Origin: CAVPDG01 sp963702535
GTDB taxonomy: Bacteria > Chloroflexota > Anaerolineae > Anaerolineales > UBA4823
Direction: 5' to 3'
Length of the DNA stretch: 64,000 nucleotides
Assembly (NCBI GenBank): GCA_963702535.1
Contig: CAVPDG010000031.1
Location: 66,520-130,519 of the forward strand
Shown: one piece after another, positions 9,705 to 19,111 of the stretch
Position numbering within the stretch: position 1 is the stretch's first letter
How the letters are laid out: each line of letters starts with the position of its first letter
Position numbers and translations under genes: made by a program
The notes under the pieces: model-generated
Database searches by the model: none
What the model was told of the DNA's origin: nothing
What the model saw: the letters and a program-made list of their open reading frames with translations, nothing else

Positions 9705-9726
9705 GATAAATAATATCATATTTATC
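9705..9726. promoter_or_regulatory. Perfect palindromic operator candidate over the start point
   Basis: GATAAATA at 9705-9712 and TATTTATC at 9719-9726 form a perfect 8-bp inverted repeat around a 6-bp AT-rich centre. It begins one base after the -10 box, the usual position for a dimeric repressor site. Confidence 0.65.
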
Positions 9727-9768
9727 TTGTTACGGGCGGGGTGATCCCCTTTCCCAAAGGAGGATAGC

Positions 9769-10056
9769 ATGTACGGGACGATTGCGAAGTTGAAGGTGAA
9801 AAAGGGTGCGCTGGAAGAGATCCGCAAGATGGAGACCGGTCGCAAGCCGGACGGGGCAATGGGCAGCCTGGTATTCCAGAGCGATGATGCCGCCGACGAG
9901 CTGTGGATGGTGGCGATTTTCCGCGACCGGGCGAGCTATTTCGCCAACGCACACAGCCCCGAGCAGGACGCCGAGTACCAGCGCCTGCGGGCGCTGCTCA
10001 GCGCCGACCCGGAATGGCACGATGGCGAGATCGTCTTCTCCGAGGGTGTTCTCTAA
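9769..10056 (+). CDS. Small antibiotic-biosynthesis-monooxygenase (ABM) fold protein
   Basis: A 95-residue single-domain protein of the ABM ferredoxin-like fold: it opens MYGTIAKLKVKKGALEEI, has the central strand SLVFQSDDAADELWMVAIF, and the RASYFANAHSPEQDAEY helix. Members are cofactor-free monooxygenases or simply dimeric binding proteins. The SD AAAGGAGG is 5-6 bp before the ATG. The frame is intact. It has its own strong promoter with an overlapping palindrome, so it is probably tightly regulated. It converges on the sulfatase gene, 3 bp away. Confidence 0.75.
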   Translation: MYGTIAKLKVKKGALEEIRKMETGRKPDGAMGSLVFQSDDAADELWMVAIFRDRASYFANAHSPEQDAEYQRLRALLSADPEWHDGEIVFSEGVL

Positions 10057-10059
10057 TCG

Positions 10060-11490
10060 CTAAAGCCAGCCGCGCAGGTTGGCTCTCAGGTCTGCCTCGA
10101 ATGCGTCGAGCAAAGCTGCCAGCTCGGCAGCCTTGCCAGGCATGGATTCGACCAGGCTGTAGGATTCGTTGGGATCGGTCTCAATATTGAAGAGAAAAGG
10201 TCCCTGCTGCAGAGGCCAAAAGCTGGCGTTGTCGCTGATGAATTTGCGGTAGTACTTCCACTGCCCGCGCCGCACACCCAACGGGAAGCGATTGTGGAAG
10301 AAATAGAGCGCTTCGTGAGGCGAGGGGGTCTCGCCCTTCAGCAAGGGCAGGATATCTTTGCCGTCGATCATGCGGTCGGAGGGCAGGGGTGCGCCCGCCA
10401 GCTTGCAGCAGGTGACGAACAGGTCGAAATTCATGCTCATCGCAGCGCTGGCTGGCGGCAGGCAGGGATGACGCCGGGCCAGCGGGCGAGGAGGGGCACG
10501 CGGTAGCCGCCCTCGAACCATTGCAGCTTGCGCCCGCGGGCATAGCCGGGGTTGCCCTGCCACCAGGGACCGTTGTCGCTGGAGAAGAGCACCAGCGTCT
10601 TCTCGTCGAGCCCGAGCTGGCGCAGCAAACCCAGCACCTGCCCCACGCTCCAATCCAGCTCCTGCACGGCGTCGCCGTACAGCCCGCCCTGCGATTTGCC
10701 GCGGAACTCAGCCGAGGCATGGGTGGGGACGTGCGGCATGGCGTGCGCCAGGTACAGAAAGAAGGGCTGCTGGCGGTTCGACCGGATGAAATCCAGCGCC
10801 GCCTGCGTGAAATCCTGCGTCAGCACGTCCTGGTCGGCGGGGGCGGGGATCGCCACATCCCGGTCCCGGTAGATGGCGTAGGGCTGGTCGTCGTTGCTCC
10901 ACAACGCGCCGTAGAAATAGTCGAAGCCGCGGTCGTTGGGCAGGTAGCCGGCAGTCCCGCCCAGGTGCCATTTGCCCACCAGCCCGGTGCGGTAGCCGCG
11001 CCGGCTCAATATCTCGGGCAGCAGCACCTCGTCCTGCGGGATGCCGCGCACATTGTAGGAGTAGCGCCCCAGCACGTCCATCACGGCATTCATCGCATCA
11101 TAGGTGGAGAGCAGCGGGGTGGTGATCAGCGTGCGCACCGGGTAGCGACCGGTGAGCAGGGCGGCGCGCGACGGGCTGCACACCGAGGCGGCGGCGTAAA
11201 AGCTGGATGCAGGCTGGCGCCTTCCGCTGCCATGCCATCCAGGTTGGGCGTGTCGATGGCGGGCGAGCTCAGGTCGCCATAACCCAGGTCGTCGGTGAGG
11301 ATAATAATGATGTTGGGCAGCGATTCTGGGTGCGGGTCGGGCCTGGAGGCTATCCAGGTAGATGCGCGCGCCCTCGGGCTTGAAAGTCTCGCCCGAGGTG
11401 GTTATAGATGCCACGCGAAGCGGCGCCAAGCGCCAGCGCGCCGCCGAATACGGCGGCAGTTTTCAGAAAACGGCGGCGGGAGAACGGCAT
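10060..11490 (-). CDS. Tat-exported sulfatase (Cys-type), several frameshifts
   Basis: The ATG at 11490 begins MPFSRRRFLKTAAVFGGAL, a clear twin-arginine signal. Further on are NIIIILTDDLGYGDL-type metal ligands (read across frames), the modification motif CSPSR in SVCSPSRAALLTGR that is converted to formylglycine, the VGKWHLGG lysine/histidine motif, and SSDNGPWW with the second metal-binding Asp-Asn. The end is the usual sulfatase C-terminal domain (GKDILPLLKGE, YYRKFI). Frame changes occur near 11390, 11290, 11200 and 10445. It hydrolyses sulfate esters outside the cytoplasm; the substrate is unknown. No sulfatase-maturating enzyme is seen nearby. It probably forms a transcription unit with the small membrane gene 13 bp upstream. 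Confidence 0.85.
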
Positions 11491-11503
11491 AGCGCAGGTT
11501 GCC

Positions 11504-11906
11504 TCACCGGCGAACCAGCCAGACCGCCAGAAGTAACAGGATCAGCCCGGCGCCATCGAAGGCGATGAAGCGCAGCAGGCTGGCTTGCAGCGTGGCATGA
11601 GCGGGCGGCAGGGACAGCCAGGATGATGCTTTCTCCCAGCAGCCCAATAGCTTGCATGGCGCTGGCTTCGTAGAGCGAGATGCGGTGGCGCAGCGGGTGC
11701 CACAGCGCCACAGCGTAGGGCACGTTCCACATCAGGAATACAAGCCCAACGCCGCGCACGGCAGCCTCGCCGGCCGCTCCGGTGAGCTCGAAGGATAGGG
11801 CGAAGCGCTCCGGCCAGAACAGGAATGCCAGGGCGCACTGGACGTTCCACAGGAGGACCAGCAGGATGGCGAGACGAGCGAGCAGGAGGAAGTTTAAAGT
11901 CTTCAT
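11504..11906 (-). CDS. Small four-helix membrane protein, unknown, one frameshift
   Basis: About 134 residues with four predicted membrane segments: LLLARLAILLVLLWNVQCAL, the GVGLVFLMWNVPYAVAL segment, a third around IGLLGESIILAVP, and a C-terminal LILLLLAVWLVRR. The frame slips near nt 11600; read in the alternative frame the gene stops at 11504, 13 bp before the sulfatase ATG, so the two genes look like one operon. I do not recognise the family. Its general layout (four helices, PxRF after helix 1) is like that of the small membrane protein at 53889. Confidence 0.6.
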
Positions 11907-12041
11907 GGCGAAGAGGCCGAGATGCTAAATCCCAAGGTCAATCTAAGCGAAACCCGCAAGTCTCGCAGATATCTTATGCGCAATCTTTCCGGGAGTCAAG
12001 AATGCAGGGGGCGAAAATCGCTGCACGCACTGGCGTGATAG

Positions 12042-12050
12042 TGCTATACT
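12042..12050 (+). promoter_or_regulatory. Extended -10 promoter for the methyltransferase-like membrane gene
   Basis: TGC directly followed by TATACT at 12045-12050. There is no good -35 box, which is usual for extended -10 promoters. The leader to the ATG at 12116 would be about 60 nt. Confidence 0.45.
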
Positions 12051-12115
12051 TTTTAATGTAGGGCACATGAAAGGCTTTTACCTAGCGATGCGCAGGACAG
12101 CAAGGGAGGCTGCTG

Positions 12116-12698
12116 ATGTCACATTACTCCCGGTGGGCGCAGAAAGAACACAGTGAGAGGCAGGCGGATCCTTGCCCTGCTGCCAGCAGGGCTGGTTTTT
12201 CTGATCCTGCTGCCCTATGTGATCCTTGTGCTAGGTCCAAACCTGGATGCCAGGCTTGGCCTGCAGGGTTTCTACGTTGGGGTGATCAATATCATCCTGG
12301 GCGGGGTGATGATGATCGTGGGTGGCTTCTTTGCGCTGTGGTCGATCTACGTCGCAGATGACCGCGGGCGGGGCACGCCGCTGCCGCTGATGCCCACCCA
12401 GGAGCTGCTGATCCGGGGACCCTTCGCCTACTGCCGCAACCCGATGACGTTGGGCACCATCCTGGCATACCTGGGGTTGGGGATCATGGCTGGAACGGTG
12501 TGTGGATGCGCCATGGTGCTGGCGCTCTGGCAGCGGCGTTGCTGTTCTATTTGAAGCGTTTCGAAGAGCGCGAGCTGGCGGAGCGCTTTGGCGAGCCTTA
12601 CCTGAAGTACAAGCAGCGAAGTGCCTTTCATCATCCCCAGGTTGCCAAGAAGCCTTGAGCTGTGCAAAAGGATTTCAATCGGTAAGCAGAATCTTTGA
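12116..12698 (+). CDS. Isoprenylcysteine/phospholipid methyltransferase-like membrane protein, frameshifts
   Basis: Two or three N-terminal membrane helices are followed by the family signature LLIRGPFAYCRNPMTLG and a C-terminal helix-loop FYLKRFEERELAERFGEPYLKYK, then VPFIIPRLP in another frame. This matches the ICMT/PEMT superfamily of membrane SAM-dependent methyltransferases; bacterial members have mostly unknown substrates. The ATG at 12116 has a GGGAGG SD about 6 bp upstream, but a frame change near 12150 is needed to reach the body; a GTG at 12153 is the start without a shift. Further slips occur near 12535 and 12620, so the 3' end could be 12658 instead. Confidence 0.7.
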
Positions 12699-12745
12699 AA
12701 TCGGCGTCAGCATACGGAAAAGGAATAAGCTTCGGAGTGTGATCG

Positions 12746-13160
12746 ATGACCAGCTACATCATCGTTAGCCTGATCAGCGGCGTCTTGTTCGGCGTGCTGG
12801 ATGGTCTGATCAACGCCAATCCCCTGGCGGTCAGGCTGTACGAAGTCTACAAGCCGATCGCAAAGACCTCCGTCAATTTCATCGCCGGCATCGCCATCGA
12901 CCTGGCATACGGCTTCATCCTGGCGGGGCTGTTCCTGCTGCTCTATCCGGCCTTGCCCGGCGCCAGCGGGCTGGTGAAAGGGGTTTCACTACGGGCTGTT
13001 GCTCTGGTTCCTGCGCGTGGCGATGAGCGTGATTTCTTCGTGGATGATGTACACAGTGCCCGGTAAGACGCTGGCTTATACCCTGCTGGCAGGGCTGGCT
13101 GAGATGCTCCTGCTGGGCATCCTTTACGGGTTGAGCTTGCACCCTCCAGGGGGACTATGA
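12746..13160 (+). CDS. Small membrane protein of unknown function, one frameshift
   Basis: About 137 residues with four hydrophobic segments (YIIVSLISGVLFGVLDGLI, FIAGIAIDLAYGFILAGLFLL, LLLWFLRVAMSVISSW, LLAGLAEMLLLGILYGLSL). The frame slips at nt 12978, where a run of four G should be three, after which the protein reads cleanly to the TGA at 13158-13160. It lies 47 bp after the methyltransferase-like gene on the same strand. I do not recognise a function. Confidence 0.65.
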
Positions 13161-13354
13161 ATTGCGCTGTCCTGATAGATACCGGTGGGTGTACAGCTGA
13201 ATTGCTCATGTCCCGATCGCCTGGAGCAGCGCAGGCAGGTCAAGAACCGGCTGGAGTGGCAGGCTTATATACACCTGGTTCGTCAACCTGAGGGCCTGAC
13301 GTGGTGCACGGCTTGCCGTAAGCTGCGAATAGCTGTAGCAACAAGGAGGTCGCT

Positions 13355-13876
13355 ATGCCGGAAAAAGTGCTGGTCGCATACGCAACCCGTTACGGCTCGA
13401 CGCAGGAAGTGGCGGAGGCGGTGGCTGCTACGCTGAAGGAAAACGGTTTTACGGTCGATCTGCGGGTCTTGCGCGAGGTGCGCAAGCTGGAGGGCTACCA
13501 GGCGGTGGTGCTGGGCGCGCCGCTCTTCATGTTCCACTGGCACAAGGATGCGCTGGGCTTCCTGGGGCGGCAGCAAGCCGCGCTGGCGCAGATGCCGGTG
13601 GCGATCTTCGTCCTGGGACCGGTGCACGAGCCGCATGACGAGGCGGAGTGGAAGAGCTCCTGGGAGCAATTGGAGAAAGAGCTGGCGCCGTTCCCCTGGC
13701 TGGAGCCGGTGGCGCTGGAGATGTTCGGCGGCAAGTACGACCCCGAGAAGCTGGGCTTTCCGCTCAAGATGTTTGCCGGCAAAGAGCCCGCCAGCGACCT
13801 GCGCGACTGGGAGGCGATCCGCCGCTGGGCGGGCGAGGTGGGGGAGAAGCTGCAACAGGGCGCAGCGCGGGGCTGA
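13355..13876 (+). CDS. Flavodoxin-domain protein
   Basis: A 173-residue flavodoxin fold. The N-terminal phosphate-binding loop is YATRYGSTQEVAEAV (residues 9-23), and the flavin-contact segment GAPLFMFHWHKDALGFL follows. The length and the W/H-rich second loop are like HemG/menaquinone-dependent protoporphyrinogen oxidase relatives, but such relatives have many roles. The SD AAGGAGG precedes the ATG by about 6 bp. The frame is intact. The cyclase gene starts 10 bp downstream, suggesting co-transcription. Confidence 0.85.
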   Translation: MPEKVLVAYATRYGSTQEVAEAVAATLKENGFTVDLRVLREVRKLEGYQAVVLGAPLFMFHWHKDALGFLGRQQAALAQMPVAIFVLGPVHEPHDEAEWKSSWEQLEKELAPFPWLEPVALEMFGGKYDPEKLGFPLKMFAGKEPASDLRDWEAIRRWAGEVGEKLQQGAARG

Positions 13877-13886
13877 TAGGGCGAGC

Positions 13887-14578
13887 GTGAGCGAGATCAT
13901 CGATCTGAGCCGCGAGCTCTACGACGGTATGCCGGTGTTTTCCGGCATGCCGCCGGTGCGGGTGACTGTTCACGCCACGCACGAAGAATGGGAGGGGATA
14001 GAGAGCGCAGAATCCACCCCGGCGGTCAACCGCCTGGAGCTGGGCGAGCACAGCGGCACGCACGTGGACGCCCTCAGCCACATGAGCCGGGCGAACAAAG
14101 GGCAGACGATCGACACGCTGCCGCTGGCATGTTCTACACGGAGGGCATCTGCCTGGACCTCTCGCACAAGGGCGCTGGCGAGCTGATCGAGGTGGAGGAC
14201 CTGCAAGCCGCTCTGCGCATAGCCGGGCAGGAGATCAGGCCCGGGGATACGGTGCTGCTCTACACCGATCACTACCGGCGGGCATTCGGGACGCCGGATT
14301 GGGAGCGGGGTCCCGGCTTGAGCCAGGAGGCGGCGCGCTGGCTGGGCGAGCAGGGCATCGCTGCCTTCGGCGTGGAGACGGAGGCGCCGGGCGTGCGCAA
14401 GGTATCCAACAAAGCGGTGCACCAGGTTTGCGGCGAGCTGGGCTTCACGCACTACGAGAACCTGGCAAACCTGCACCTGCTGCTGGGCAGGGGGCGCTTC
14501 CGCTTCATCGGGCTTCCGCTCAAGATCCGGGGCGGCACCGGCTCTCCGGTGCGGGCAGTGGCGGTATTTGAGGATTAG
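13887..14578 (+). CDS. Cyclase-family metal-dependent hydrolase, one frameshift
   Basis: About 230 residues of the cyclase/kynurenine-formamidase-like family. It opens SEIIDLSRELYDGMPVFSG and has the metal-binding motif HSGTHVDALSH near residue 55, whose histidines and aspartate bind divalent metal. The C-terminal half (GDTVLLYTDHYRR, GVETEAPG) is also typical. The frame slips near nt 14130. Start taken as the GTG at 13887; no ATG is available in this frame after the flavodoxin stop. The family includes arylformamidases and cyclases of unknown substrate, so no pathway is assigned. Confidence 0.8.
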
Positions 14579-14589
14579 GGAAGGTATGG

Positions 14590-15272
14590 ATGCTATCGAT
14601 CACTGCGACGGATGACTGGCGAAGCGCACACCCCGGGGCATTCTTCGGGCTGCTGGAGCTCTCCGGCGTGGAAAACTCCCAGCCCTCCCCGGCGCTGGAG
14701 GCATGCCAGGCGCCAGGTGGAAGCCAGCCTGCGCCAGCGCTACGCCGGGTTTACCCGTCCCGATTTCCTCAAGCTGCCCGTCATGGCGGCATACGTGCGC
14801 TATTACCGGAGCTTCGACAAGACCTACCACGTGCTGCTGCAGGTCGAGTCGATCGTGCTCAAGGGCAAGAGCCTGCCGGGCGTCTCGCCACTGGTGGACG
14901 CCAACTTCATGGCGGAGGTCGAGACATTGGCGCTGACCGCCAGCCACGATGTGGCGAAGCTGGATGGCGCGATCGTGCTGGACGTCTCCCGCCCTGGCGA
15001 GCGCATGACGCAAATGAACGGCACAGATAAGGCGCTGCTGCCGGGCGATATGGTAATGCGCGACGCGCAGGGCATCTGCTGCTCGATCCTGTACGGGCAG
15101 GATAACCGCTCGCCGGTCACGCCCGGGACGGGCGGCGTGCTGTACGTGACGTACGCTCCCGCCGGGTGTAGGCGCGCAAGCCGTGGCGGCGCAAATGGAC
15201 AAGATCGAAGCCAACGTGCGCCTGTTTGCGCCGCTGGCGAGCGTTGAGCAGCGGCGGTTGCTTGGGACGTAG
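14590..15272 (+). CDS. B3/B4-domain protein (PheRS-editing-like), two frameshifts
   Basis: The central part (residues about 40-190: FLKLPVMAAYVRYYRSFDKTY, VDANFMAEVETLALTASHDV, GVLYVTYAP) matches stand-alone B3/B4 tRNA-binding domains of phenylalanyl-tRNA synthetase beta. Such free-standing proteins may edit or bind misacylated tRNA, but their role is not settled. The start at 14590 gives MLSITATDDWRSAHPGAFFG; the frame slips near 14695 and again near 15165, and the last segment reads to the TAG at 15270-15272. It follows the cyclase gene by 11 bp. Confidence 0.75.
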
Positions 15273-15313
15273 TGGCAGCATAAAACCCTGCCAGGTGGAC
15301 GGGTCGTCTTGGG

Positions 15314-16161
15314 ATGGCAAACGCTAACCGGTTGAGCAAGCGCGAGCAAGAAGTGGCTGATTTATTGCTGCAAGGCAAGAGCAATAAGCAGATTGCCGCG
15401 CTGCTCGGCATTTCCGTGAGCACGGTAGAATTTCACATAAAAAACATCTACGCCAAGCTCGGGGTTAGCTCCCGCTCCAGAAGCCATCTTGAAACTGGGG
15501 AAATCCACAGGTGTTTTTGGCGGCGACCTGGGGGAAACCACAGTTGCAGCCGAGGGTGAAAATGGACATAATGGGGGCGTAGGATCGCCAATAGCTGCCA
15601 GGCTGGAAGAACCTGAGCCAGGCAGGTGGGCAAGCCAAAGCCCGTGGAAGGTCAGCCTTTTACTCCTGGCTGCAATTGCTCTGGCGGTCGTCGCGGCTTT
15701 TGCGCTGCGGAAACCGGCTGCGTGGGATGGATATGAGAGAGAATGCGAATATCCGGATGAGGTCACGGTAGGGCAGATGGTTGAGCGCGTAAACGCCTCT
15801 GCTTCACAGGTGCACGGGCAATTTGGAACGACCGACAGCCCGCCCTGGTCTGCCGCGCCGGGATTTGTAAAGTACACGAACATCCGCACGCCCCACCTCC
15901 AGCGGCTGTACCTGCTCTTCCGCTACTCGAAAAACAGCCCGGCGACTGCGCCGCTGGAGATCTTTCTGGACGGCGAGCCGTTCCCCAGAGCCAGCATCTA
16001 CCTGCTCGACCTGCAAGACTGGGACAAATTTGCCTGGACCGTACCGATCGACCTGGGAGAGGTCAGCGGCGGGGTGCATTCGCTGAAATTTTCCACGGAA
16101 GGGCAGCACGTCCGGCGTTGCTGACCTGGACCAGCTGATCCTCACCGATCGCTTGCCGTAG
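15314..16161 (+). CDS. Membrane-anchored LuxR-type HTH regulator with an outer domain, frameshifts
   Basis: Residues 5-60 form a LuxR/GerE helix-turn-helix (LSKREQEVADLLLQGKSNKQ, then SVSTVEFHIKNIYAKLGVSSRS). A linker leads to one membrane helix (VSLLLLAAIALAVVAAFAL) and a roughly 130-residue C-terminal domain with YLLFRYSKNSPATAPLEIFLD, probably outside the membrane. There is no receiver domain. The layout suggests a one-component transmembrane sensor-regulator, DNA-binding head inside and sensor outside. The frame slips near 15475 and again near 16110; the last part ends at 16161. It is the last gene of this plus-strand run. Confidence 0.7.
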
Positions 16162-16297
16162 CGCCTGGCTGGTCATGGGATAAGAACCTGTCCGAAATTT
16201 CGAGGGGTTCCGAAAAATCGGTTCTCCCTTCCATTTTCGGATAGATAGTAATCGAGGCTGCTGCACCAGACCTGTTCAAAGTGGGGAGGAGGGCAAT

Positions 16298-17654
16298 ATG
16301 CGATCAAGAAACCTGTTCAGCCTTTTGTTGGCTTTATGCATTCTCTTAACCGCCTGTGGCGCCGGGAAGCCGGGGATCGTAACCGTAGAAGTGCCGCATA
16401 TCGTGCGCGAGATCCAGTATGTCACTGTGGAAGTGCCGCGCATCGAGCGCGAGATCCAATTCGCCACGGTGGAAGTCACCCGGATCGTGCGCGAGACGGT
16501 CGTCGTACCGCCGGCGCCCCCAGGCAAATGGTTTCTGGATGTAACCCCGGGAATTTCCCTGGGGATGCCGCGCACCGCGCATACCGCCACGCGCCTGCTG
16601 GATGGCAGAATCCTTCTGGCGGGCGGCAGCAATGGCATCAACGACATGCTTGCCCTCGTCGAGATTTTCGATCCTGTCAGCGGCGCCCTTACCGCCGTTG
16701 CTCCGCTCAATACGCCGCGCCATGGGCATACCGCTACGCTACTGGGGGATAATCGTGTGCTGGTGGTGGGCGGCTATAACGCCCAGCAAGGCTGGCTGGC
16801 GGATGCCGAGCTCTATGATCCGCTGCTGAATACCTGGACGGTCGTGCCGCCGCTTTATCCACACGGCGTGCAGCATACCGCCACCCTGCATGGCAGACGG
16901 CCGCGTGCTGGTGGCGGGAGGCTGTATTGGCAGCGGCGTCTGCACCGACCGGGCTGAAGTCTTTGACCCGCAAACCAATACCTGGAGCGATGCGGCGCCT
17001 TTACCATCCATCCTGGCCTCGCATGCCGCAGTCCTGCTGGATGATGGGCGGGTGCTGGTGGCGGGCGGCGGACCCGCAGCCGGGGTAACAGGGTCCCTTT
17101 ACGACCCGCTTGCGAACTCCTGGTCGAGCACCGGGCCAATGGTGCAGTGGCGAGCCCAGGCGCCGGCGATCAAGCTCCTGGATGGGCGCGTGCTGGTGGT
17201 AGGGGGCATCAGCGTATCCGACAACCCCAATGTCCTCTCCGGCGCCGAGATCTACAACCCGGCGTCCAATACCTGGACGGAAGCGGCGGCGCTCTCGCAG
17301 CCGCGTTATGCGCATGCCCTGGCGATGCTGGCTGATGGGCAGGTGATCTCCCTGGGTGGCGCCTGGGAGTATGACTACACGGGCAGCAATCCTTGGACGC
17401 AGGATTCTTTCATCCGGGAAATCCAGAGTTATGATCCTGTGACGGACCGCTGGTACCAGGTTGGCAAGCTCGCCCAGCCGGAGGCTTACGCCGCCACCGT
17501 CCTCCTGCCCGATGGGAGGCTTTGGCTGACGGGCGGTGGGGCGAGCTCCGACTTGTCGAAGGCGTGGGCGGATTCCTGGCTCATCACGGCGCGCGCGCCG
17601 TCCAGCCAAAATCTTTTCAGGCTTTATCTGCCCGTTCAGCTCGCGGCGTTCTAG
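16298..17654 (+). CDS. Kelch-repeat lipoprotein with a repeated N-terminal stalk, one frameshift
   Basis: A signal peptide with lipobox LLTAC (Cys about residue 22) shows export and lipidation. Next comes a threefold repeat of about 16 residues (VTVEVPHIVREIQY, VTVEVPRIEREIQF, ATVEVTRIVRETVV) that may be a coiled or beta stalk. At least six Kelch-type repeats follow, marked by DGRVLVAGG, AEVFDPQTNTW and similar, forming a beta-propeller. The frame slips near nt 16893. The C-terminus is FRLYLPVQLAAF, an example of the YLPV tail found on other exported proteins here. A GGGGAGGAGGG SD lies just before the ATG. Probably a surface protein; ligand unknown. Confidence 0.8.
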
Positions 17655-18001
17655 TCAAGAGGTATTTCGGCGAAGGTGATCGAGCACTGGTCGCCCTTCG
17701 ACCCGATGAGCATGATGCAGCAGCTCGGCGTGCTGCCGCCGCCGTAGGCTGCTCGGTAAAATACTCGCCCTTCGTACGCCACGTAAAACGATACCAGGTG
17801 ACAGTCATCTGCAGAGGTGACTGTCACCTTCCCGCCATTTAAGGTGTATCGGCATCGCGCGGGTGTGCCGGCATCTCCCCACGAGCTGGCAGCTTGCATA
17901 TAGGTTGGTTGCGTCAGATCTGCAGAGCGGGAGCACTCATAAGTTGTGAGTATTTTCCGGTTATTGAGGTGCGGACGGTCGTACGCCCGCCCGCACCCCA
18001 A
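17651..18001 (-). CDS. Cysteine-rich hypothetical protein, possibly 5'-incomplete
   Basis: A 116-residue reading frame on the minus strand overlapping the Kelch gene stop by 4 bp. It has seven cysteines and protein-like beta segments (RCRYTLNGGKVTVTSADDCH, VSFYVAYEGRVFYRAAYGGG). The first codon is TTG with no good SD, so the 5' end may be lost to a frameshift or truncation. No family recognised. Confidence 0.35.
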   Translation of the reverse strand: MGCGRAYDRPHLNNRKILTTYECSRSADLTQPTYMQAASSWGDAGTPARCRYTLNGGKVTVTSADDCHLVSFYVAYEGRVFYRAAYGGGSTPSCCIMLIGSKGDQCSITFAEIPLD

Positions 18002-18065
18002 TAACCGATGACAACCTTTTAGTGCACCCTGCAGAGCATAATACGCTGCAGCTTACTTTATGGGA

Positions 18066-18074
18066 TGCTATAAT
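18066..18074 (+). promoter_or_regulatory. Extended -10 promoter for the SAM methyltransferase gene
   Basis: TGC followed by a perfect TATAAT at 18069-18074. The -35 position (CTGCAG at about 18046) is poor. The predicted leader to the ATG at 18171 is about 90 nt. Confidence 0.55.
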
Positions 18075-18170
18075 CTTCGGATCGAACGGTACAAGATCCG
18101 TCGAAATCAATGAGATCAATGGTTGCTACGCGGGTTTGGAATTATCTGTCTCATTAATCGTCGGACAGCG

Positions 18171-18980
18171 ATGACAGAAATATCTAGACAGGATGAAAAT
18201 TTGAAACTCCCTGAATATGAATATAAAGGTTTGATGGCAGAAGCCTGGGATGTGTTACGGGGAGATACATCCCACTGGGCAGATCGTTTTTTCTATCTGG
18301 AAGTCATCCAAAAATATGGGCAGCCGGTTCTGGATGTTGGCTGTGGCACCGGGCGCCTGTTGCTGGATTATTTGCAGCAAGGGATCGATATCGACGGCGT
18401 CGACAATTCTCCAGAAATGCTGGCAATCTGCCAGCGGAAATCTGAAGATTTGAAGCTAAAACCAGGATTATATGCGCAGTACCTGGAGCAATTGGAGTTA
18501 CCCAGGAAATACCAAACCATTCTGATTCCCTCGAGCTCATTGCAGCTCATTATCGAACCCGAATCGGTGGAGCAAGCGATGGTCCGGCTGCGGGATCATT
18601 TGCTTCCCGGTGGCATATTGGTCGCATCCATCATGACGCTGTGGAAAGATGGAGAGCCGCTTGAGTCGCAATGGGAGAAAACCGCGGTTCGCCAGGAAGA
18701 TGGCGTGCAATTTCGGAGAGTTGCTCGCTCGCGTTTTGATCCCACCAGCGAATGTGAGTATACAGAAGACCTGTATCAAAAAATAATGGGTGATGAAGTT
18801 GTCTTGGAAGAGCAACATCAGCGCTCCCCCGCCACGCGCTCATACAGCCAATCTCAAGCGAAGGAGTTGTTTGAAAGGAGTGGTTTTCAGGATATTCAGT
18901 TGTTCAGTGAGTTTACGTTTGACCCGGTCAAGCCTGAAGATAGTCTGTTTGTAATCGTTGGTCAAAAGCCCACTGAATAA
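18171..18980 (+). CDS. Class I SAM-dependent methyltransferase
   Basis: A 269-residue Rossmann methyltransferase. Motif I is VLDVGCGTGRLLLDYL (about residues 53-68), followed by the acidic end of strand 2 (DIDGVDNSPEMLAICQRK) and the post-motif segment RDHLLPGGILVASIMTLWKDG. The ATG at 18171 is preferred to the upstream start at 18123 because the extra residues lie in AT-rich non-coding-like sequence. The frame is intact and the gene is clearly richer in A/T (AAA, GAA, TTT, AAT codons) than its neighbours, a possible sign of transfer. It stands alone, with an extended -10 promoter. Substrate unknown. Confidence 0.85.
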   Translation: MTEISRQDENLKLPEYEYKGLMAEAWDVLRGDTSHWADRFFYLEVIQKYGQPVLDVGCGTGRLLLDYLQQGIDIDGVDNSPEMLAICQRKSEDLKLKPGLYAQYLEQLELPRKYQTILIPSSSLQLIIEPESVEQAMVRLRDHLLPGGILVASIMTLWKDGEPLESQWEKTAVRQEDGVQFRRVARSRFDPTSECEYTEDLYQKIMGDEVVLEEQHQRSPATRSYSQSQAKELFERSGFQDIQLFSEFTFDPVKPEDSLFVIVGQKPTE

Positions 18981-19111
18981 GGGATGCCTTGCCGCGTTTG
19001 TCGCAGGCGGCGGGAGGGCTGTGATATTTTCGGACAGGATTACCCCCTGCAATTAATGCCAATCCTTACCCGGCGCCGGAACAATCCCTCGAACCTCAGC
19101 GTCCTATCCCT

